Shown: positions 60,310-64,000 of the stretch, in pieces | Numbering within the stretch: the stretch's first letter is position 1 | Layout of the letters: each line of letters begins with the position of its first letter | Origin: Methylobacterium sp. FF17 | Lineage (GTDB): Bacteria; Pseudomonadota; Alphaproteobacteria; Rhizobiales; Beijerinckiaceae | Direction of reading: 5' to 3' | NCBI RefSeq assembly: GCF_025813715.1 | Contig: NZ_CP107532.1 | Coordinates: forward strand, 1,364,001 to 1,428,000 | Length of the DNA: 64,000 nucleotides | Made by a program: the position numbers and the translations under genes | Notes under the pieces: model-generated | Database searches by the model: none | What the model saw: the letters and a program-made list of their open reading frames with translations, nothing else | What the model was told of the DNA's origin: nothing

Positions 60310-61323
60310 TCAGTTCGTGCGGCGCGAGAGCGAGATCGCGTAGGCCGGCGAGCGGATGGCGAACATCGGGTCGTCGGCCGGGCCGGCGACGCCCTCGGGC
60401 AGGTCGGCGACGGGGTCGAAGGTGGCGGCATCGCAGGTGGCCGCCGGCTCCAGGGCGGTGATCGACAGGGTGCCGAGGGTGACCGTCTTGCGGCTCTCCT
60501 CGGGCCACTGCGCCGTGGGGTCGTTCGTCGGGTCGCCGGCCTCGCCGAGGACGGCCACGAGGTCGAAGCGGGCCGGCGCCTGCGCGAGGCGCTCCTTCAT
60601 CTCGTCGGCGTAGAAGGCGTCGGGCTTGGCCTTGGCCTCGTCGTCGGACAGGCCGAGCTGGCCCGCCGCCGCCACGGTCTTCAGCTTGGCCACCGTGGCC
60701 CGTCCCTTGGCGTCGGTGAGCGTGTAGGCGTGGACGCCCCAGTAATCGACGCCGGCATAGCTCGCCGGGACGGGGCGGGCGTTGAGCCAGGCGGCCTGCC
60801 GGGTGGTCTCCGGGTTGGCCGCCGAGAACGCCTTGATCTTGTCCGCATCCGGCTTCCCGTCGGGACCCGGCGCCCGCACCGTGGCGAAGTCGAGCAGTTG
60901 CTGCGGGGTCTTCGTGCCGAAGACCGGCGCGGAGATGAACACGAACACCATGTCGCCGGCCGGGTTCGCGATCCGCATGGAGAAGCCGCGCGTCACGGCC
61001 TTGGCCTTGTCGGACACTTTCGGGTTGCTGCCGCCCATGGAGAACCGGGCGGTGACCGGCGATGCCCGGGTGAAATGCGGCGCCTTGGTCAGGCCCGGCG
61101 CCTCGGCCGAGGGGGTGAACGTACCCTTCACGCAGACGCCCTTGGCGCCGCTCGCCCGCACGTTCGGCTGGTTGCCGCCGGCCTTGAACAGGGCATCCAC
61201 GATGGCCTGGGTGTCGACCTCGCGGGACACGGTGTCCGGCGTGCCGCCCTGCGCCAGGGCCGGCCCCCACCCTGTCAGGAGCAGCAGGGACGCGACGGTC
61301 GGCGGGCTCAGGCGGATCGACAT
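60310..61323 (-). CDS. Exported catalase-related peroxidase (SrpA-type)
   Basis: The product has 337 residues. A signal peptide ends near ALAQGGT. The core has VRASGAKGVCVKGTFTPSAE, PVTARFSMGGSNPKV, ITALEPAATCDAATFDPVA and ends PAYAISLSRRTN, where the Tyr matches the proximal haem ligand region. This is a short catalase-like family lacking the full catalase length (about 480), acting in the periplasm on peroxide. ATG 61323 opens the signal peptide. Confidence 0.87.
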   Translation of the reverse strand: MSIRLSPPTVASLLLLTGWGPALAQGGTPDTVSREVDTQAIVDALFKAGGNQPNVRASGAKGVCVKGTFTPSAEAPGLTKAPHFTRASPVTARFSMGGSNPKVSDKAKAVTRGFSMRIANPAGDMVFVFISAPVFGTKTPQQLLDFATVRAPGPDGKPDADKIKAFSAANPETTRQAAWLNARPVPASYAGVDYWGVHAYTLTDAKGRATVAKLKTVAAAGQLGLSDDEAKAKPDAFYADEMKERLAQAPARFDLVAVLGEAGDPTNDPTAQWPEESRKTVTLGTLSITALEPAATCDAATFDPVADLPEGVAGPADDPMFAIRSPAYAISLSRRTN

Positions 61324-61461
61324 CGTGGGTTCGCTTCCGAATCGGGGCGGGGCTGCGAATCGCAGGCCCGACACGCTGCGATTCGGCGCGCAGTTTGGAA
61401 AGGTTTCAAGGCTGGAATTTGGTATCCCATCCCCTCAAAAGGCTGCGAGGACACGCAGAAT

Positions 61462-61504
61462 GCCCGCGCGGGGCATGGGGGTAATCCCCCTGCCCCGCGC
61501 GGGC
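61462..61504 (-). terminator. Strong hairpin after dctA
   Basis: A 14-bp stem (GCCCGCGCGGGGCA with its complement) encloses an inner GGGGG/CCCCC stem and a TAAT loop. It lies about 65 nt past the dctA stop. There is little T-run, so it may instead be a stabilising element. Confidence 0.7.
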
Positions 61505-61569
61505 CGCGATCCAGCTCGAAGACGGCTTGCCGGGGCCGGGCCGTTATGGCCGGCCCCGGGGCGTCCGGC

Positions 61570-62919
61570 TCAGACGGCCGGCTGGAGCGCCGGAGCCGGG
61601 AGCTCCGAATCCAGGGGCATCGGGTTGCCGCCGAGAGCCGCCGCGAGCTTGACGTCGTCGACCTCGCCCTCCCAGCGGGCGACCACGATGCAGGCCACCG
61701 CGTTGCCGATGAAGTTGGTGAGCGCGCGGCACTCGGACATGAAGCGGTCCACGCCGAGGATCAGCGCCATGCCGACCACCGGCACCGAGGGGACCACCGC
61801 GAGGGTCGCCGCCAGGGTGATGAAGCCGGAGCCGGTGACGCCGGCCGCGCCCTTCGAGGAGAGCATTGCCACGAGGAGGAGAAGGCCCTGCTCGCCGTAG
61901 GTCAGCGGCGTGTCCGTGGCCTGCGCGATGAAGAGCGCCGCCATGGTCATGTAGATGTTGGTGCCGTCGAGGTTGAACGAGTAGCCGGTGGGGACCACGA
62001 GGCCCACGACGGGCTTCGAGCAGCCGGCGCGCTCCATCTTCTCGAGCAGCGAGGGCAGGGCCGACTCGGAGGACGAGGTGCCGAGCACCAGCATCAGCTC
62101 TTCCTTGATGTAGCGGATGAGCTTGATGATCGAGAAGCCGTTGTAGCGGGCGACCAGGCCGAGCACGCCGAGCACGAAGATCGCCGAGGTCAGGTAGAAG
62201 GCGCCGACGAGGTAGGCGAGGTTGGCGAGCGAGGCGATGCCGTACTTGCCGATGGTGAAGGCCATGGCGCCGAAGGCGCCGATGGGGGCGACCTTCATGA
62301 TGATGTTGACGACGCCGAAGATGGCTTCCGACAGCACCTTGATGATGTCGAGGACCGGCTTGCCGCGGTCGCCCAGGAAGGCGAGGCCGAAGCCGAACAG
62401 CACCGAGAAGAACAGCACCTGCAGGATCTCGCCGCCCGCGAACGCACCCACCGCCGTGGACGGGATGATGTTCATGAGGAAGTCGGTGATCGACTGGGTC
62501 TTCGCCTTGTCGGCGTACATCGCGATCGACTTCGCATCGAGCGACTTCGGATCGATGTGCATGCCCGCGCCCGGCTGGACGAGGTTCGCGACGATCAGGC
62601 CGACGATCAGCGCCAGCGTCGAGAAGGTGAGGAAGTAGATCAGCGCCTTGCCGCCGACGCGGCCGACCTTCTCGAGGTTGGTCATGCCGGCGATGCCGGA
62701 GACGACGGTGAGAAAGATCACCGGCGCGATGATCATCTTCACGAGCTTGATGAAGGCGTCGCCGAGCGGCTTCATGTCCGCGCCGGTCTGCGGGTAGAAG
62801 TGGCCGAGGGTGATGCCGATCGCCACGGCGACCAGAACCTGGAAATACAGGGTCTTGTAGATCGGCTTGGGCTTCGGCGGGGCGTGCGGGGCGGTGAGGG
62901 GCAGTGGTACGGCAGCCAT
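61570..62919 (-). CDS. dctA: C4-dicarboxylate transporter DctA
   Basis: The product has 449 residues, an inner-membrane Na+/H+-dicarboxylate symporter of the DAACS family (succinate, fumarate, malate). Motifs: [40 protein letters not shown], and the substrate-binding [16 protein letters not shown] and [18 protein letters not shown]. Transcription should start from the sigma-54 promoter at 63118-63133, giving an about 200-nt leader. Divergent dctB lies upstream, the classic rhizobial arrangement. Confidence 0.95.
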   Translation of the reverse strand: MAAVPLPLTAPHAPPKPKPIYKTLYFQVLVAVAIGITLGHFYPQTGADMKPLGDAFIKLVKMIIAPVIFLTVVSGIAGMTNLEKVGRVGGKALIYFLTFSTLALIVGLIVANLVQPGAGMHIDPKSLDAKSIAMYADKAKTQSITDFLMNIIPSTAVGAFAGGEILQVLFFSVLFGFGLAFLGDRGKPVLDIIKVLSEAIFGVVNIIMKVAPIGAFGAMAFTIGKYGIASLANLAYLVGAFYLTSAIFVLGVLGLVARYNGFSIIKLIRYIKEELMLVLGTSSSESALPSLLEKMERAGCSKPVVGLVVPTGYSFNLDGTNIYMTMAALFIAQATDTPLTYGEQGLLLLVAMLSSKGAAGVTGSGFITLAATLAVVPSVPVVGMALILGVDRFMSECRALTNFIGNAVACIVVARWEGEVDDVKLAAALGGNPMPLDSELPAPALQPAV

Positions 62920-63117
62920 GAGGGCGTTCTCCCGGTGGGTCTCTCGAAGGGTGTCGGTTCGGGTCCGGGGCGCAGCCCCGTCTCCGTCCGCTCTTGGTCT
63001 TGCGCCTCGGGGTTCCAGCAGTCCCGGTCGCGCCCCTTGGGGGCACGATGGCGGGAGGTCCGGACCTTCGGCACCGAGCCCTGCGAGGGGTGCAGGGCTG
63101 CGTTACCCTCCCGGAAT

Positions 63118-63133
63118 GGCAACCGGCGTGCCA
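63118..63133 (-). promoter_or_regulatory. Sigma-54 promoter of dctA
   Basis: On the minus strand TGGCACG-CCGG-TTGCC matches the consensus TGGCACG-N4-TTGC exactly, with GG and GC 10 nt apart. It is about 200 nt upstream of the dctA start. Confidence 0.88.
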
Positions 63134-63218
63134 GCACGGGAACGCATGAAACTTTTCCGTAAATCTTTGAGAATAGCTTGGTTTTTCTCGTGATCCCGCG
63201 ACCCTTTCCAGCGCGCCG

Positions 63219-63264
63219 TGCGGGTTTCCGGACACGGAGCGGGAATCCCGTCCGGAAACCCGCA
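63219..63264. promoter_or_regulatory. 15-bp inverted repeat between dctA and dctB
   Basis: TGCGGGTTTCCGGAC and GTCCGGAAACCCGCA are perfect complements with a 16-nt spacer. It lies 85 nt upstream of the dctA sigma-54 promoter and ends 15 nt before the dctB start. It fits the place of a DctD-type enhancer pair or a dctB leader hairpin. Confidence 0.55.
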
Positions 63265-63278
63265 GCGGGCCCGAGCGC

Positions 63279-64000
63279 ATGACGCGTCCAGCCCCGCCGG
63301 ACGCGCTGGGTCGTGCGCTGGCACAGGCGCCGGCCGATGCGCCGGGGCGGCGGCGCCTGTTCCTCCTCGCCAGCCTCGCCGCCATCCTGCTCGCGGCCTG
63401 GGCCGCCGGGCGGGTCGCCGAGCGCTGGGCCATGGCCGACCTGCAACGCACCGCCCAGACGGCGCTCGCCCTCCAGGTCGGGGCGCTCGGGGCGGAGATG
63501 CAGAAGCAGACCTCGCTGCCGCTGGCCCTGGCATCCGACCCGGAGATCGCCGCGGCGGCGCAGGGGTCGGCCCCCGCCGATCTGATCGCCCGCGTGAACC
63601 GGCGCCTCGCCGAGGTGGCCCAGGCCACGGGCTCGGCCGTGATCTACGTGATGCGGCCCGACGGGATCACGGCCGCGGCCAGCAACGCGGGCGCCCCGGG
63701 CAGCTTCCTCGACTGGAATTACGGCTTCCGGCCCTATTTCCGCGAGGCCATGCGGGAGGGCGCCGGGTCGCAATTCGCCCTGGGCACCGTGAGCGGGCGC
63801 GCCGGCCTCTACCTGGCCCGCCGCATCGGCGCCGCCGGCGGCGTGGTGGTGGTCAAGATCGAGTTCGACACCGTCGAGGCGGGCTGGCGCACGACCGGGG
63901 ACGGGGTGTTCGTCACCGAGGCGCGCGGCATCGTCCTCGTGGCGAGCGACCCGGCCTGGCGCTTCACCACGCTCCGGCCGATCGACGAGGCCGAACGCCG
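63279..64000 (+). CDS. dctB: DctB-type C4-dicarboxylate sensor kinase, N-terminal part (cut by window edge)
   Basis: From ATG 63279 the frame stays open to the edge, 240 residues. A cytoplasmic start, a membrane helix (about 27-45, LFLLASLAAILLAAWAAG) and a periplasmic dCache/PAS sensor follow. DWNYGFRPYFREAMREGAGS, FALGTVSGRAGLYLARRI and VVVVKIEFDTVEAGW match DctB sensors, which bind succinate. The kinase domain is outside the window. Divergence from dctA with a sigma-54 promoter between supports the name. Confidence 0.85.
   Translation, partial: MTRPAPPDALGRALAQAPADAPGRRRLFLLASLAAILLAAWAAGRVAERWAMADLQRTAQTALALQVGALGAEMQKQTSLPLALASDPEIAAAAQGSAPADLIARVNRRLAEVAQATGSAVIYVMRPDGITAAASNAGAPGSFLDWNYGFRPYFREAMREGAGSQFALGTVSGRAGLYLARRIGAAGGVVVVKIEFDTVEAGWRTTGDGVFVTEARGIVLVASDPAWRFTTLRPIDEAER

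Larger units (their letters stand above)
62920..63278. other. dctA-dctB regulatory region
   Basis: No gene. It holds the dctA leader, the sigma-54 promoter at 63118-63133, an AT-rich stretch (63145-63195) and a long inverted repeat at 63219-63264. Confidence 0.7.

Overview
The window is GC-rich, gene-dense DNA that looks like a chromosome of a Methylobacterium-type alphaproteobacterium. That placement is inferred from the gene set: a NepR/EcfG stress pair, an eukaryote-type glutamine synthetase II, dctA facing dctB, orphan Tad pseudopilins, many c-di-GMP enzymes, PRC-barrel and DUF892-type stress proteins, and codon use dominated by G/C third positions. No plasmid, phage or insertion-sequence gene was recognised.

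Layout. 1-3.8 kb: the start of a TonB-dependent receptor (cut by the window edge), a small secreted protein, a LysR regulator and a periplasmic L-asparaginase. 4.0-4.7 kb: two facing gene remnants, an epoxide-hydrolase 3' end and a TetR 3' end, joined head to head. 4.9-9.8 kb: a bestrophin-like channel, an SDR dehydrogenase with a LysR regulator and two related palindromes, and a propionate-type CoA-transferase. 10.2-13.5 kb: a FIST-domain sensor, a hybrid histidine kinase and a divergent LuxR-type response regulator, resembling NosP/NahK nitric-oxide signalling. 13.5-19.9 kb: PRC-barrel, SWIB, SUV3-like helicase and DUF892 proteins and a coupled nepR-ecfG pair. 20-26.8 kb: glutaminase, a WYL-type regulator, a GST, glnII behind a sigma-54 promoter, and a redox set (di-haem peroxidase, membrane protein, cupredoxin). 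27-42.7 kb: three c-di-GMP enzymes, HtpG, a RadD-like helicase, tRNA-Thr and a large PAS hybrid kinase. 43.8-46.1 kb: three TadE/TadG-type genes. 46.4-61.3 kb: small exported proteins, a phosphoesterase, MFS/AraC, an HNH protein, a ClpP-like protein, a Crp/Fnr regulator, MetAP, a deacetylase, an EEP hydrolase, cardiolipin synthase and a catalase-type peroxidase. 61.6-64 kb: dctA (sigma-54 promoter) and the start of dctB.

How the parts work together. Nitrogen and carbon scavenging is represented by asparaginase, glutaminase, GSII and the Dct system, with two sigma-54 promoters. General stress is represented by NepR-EcfG and several small stress-type genes that carry EcfG-like promoter matches. 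Surface and biofilm control is represented by three GGDEF/EAL proteins and the FIST/kinase module.

The most unusual signal is at 41164-41209. A 14-bp repeat forms three overlapping five-codon mini-ORFs whose ATGA junctions lead straight into a diguanylate cyclase gene. Other short tandem repeats (12, 15, 16, 18 and 21 bp units) recur in or near gene starts and ends across the window.
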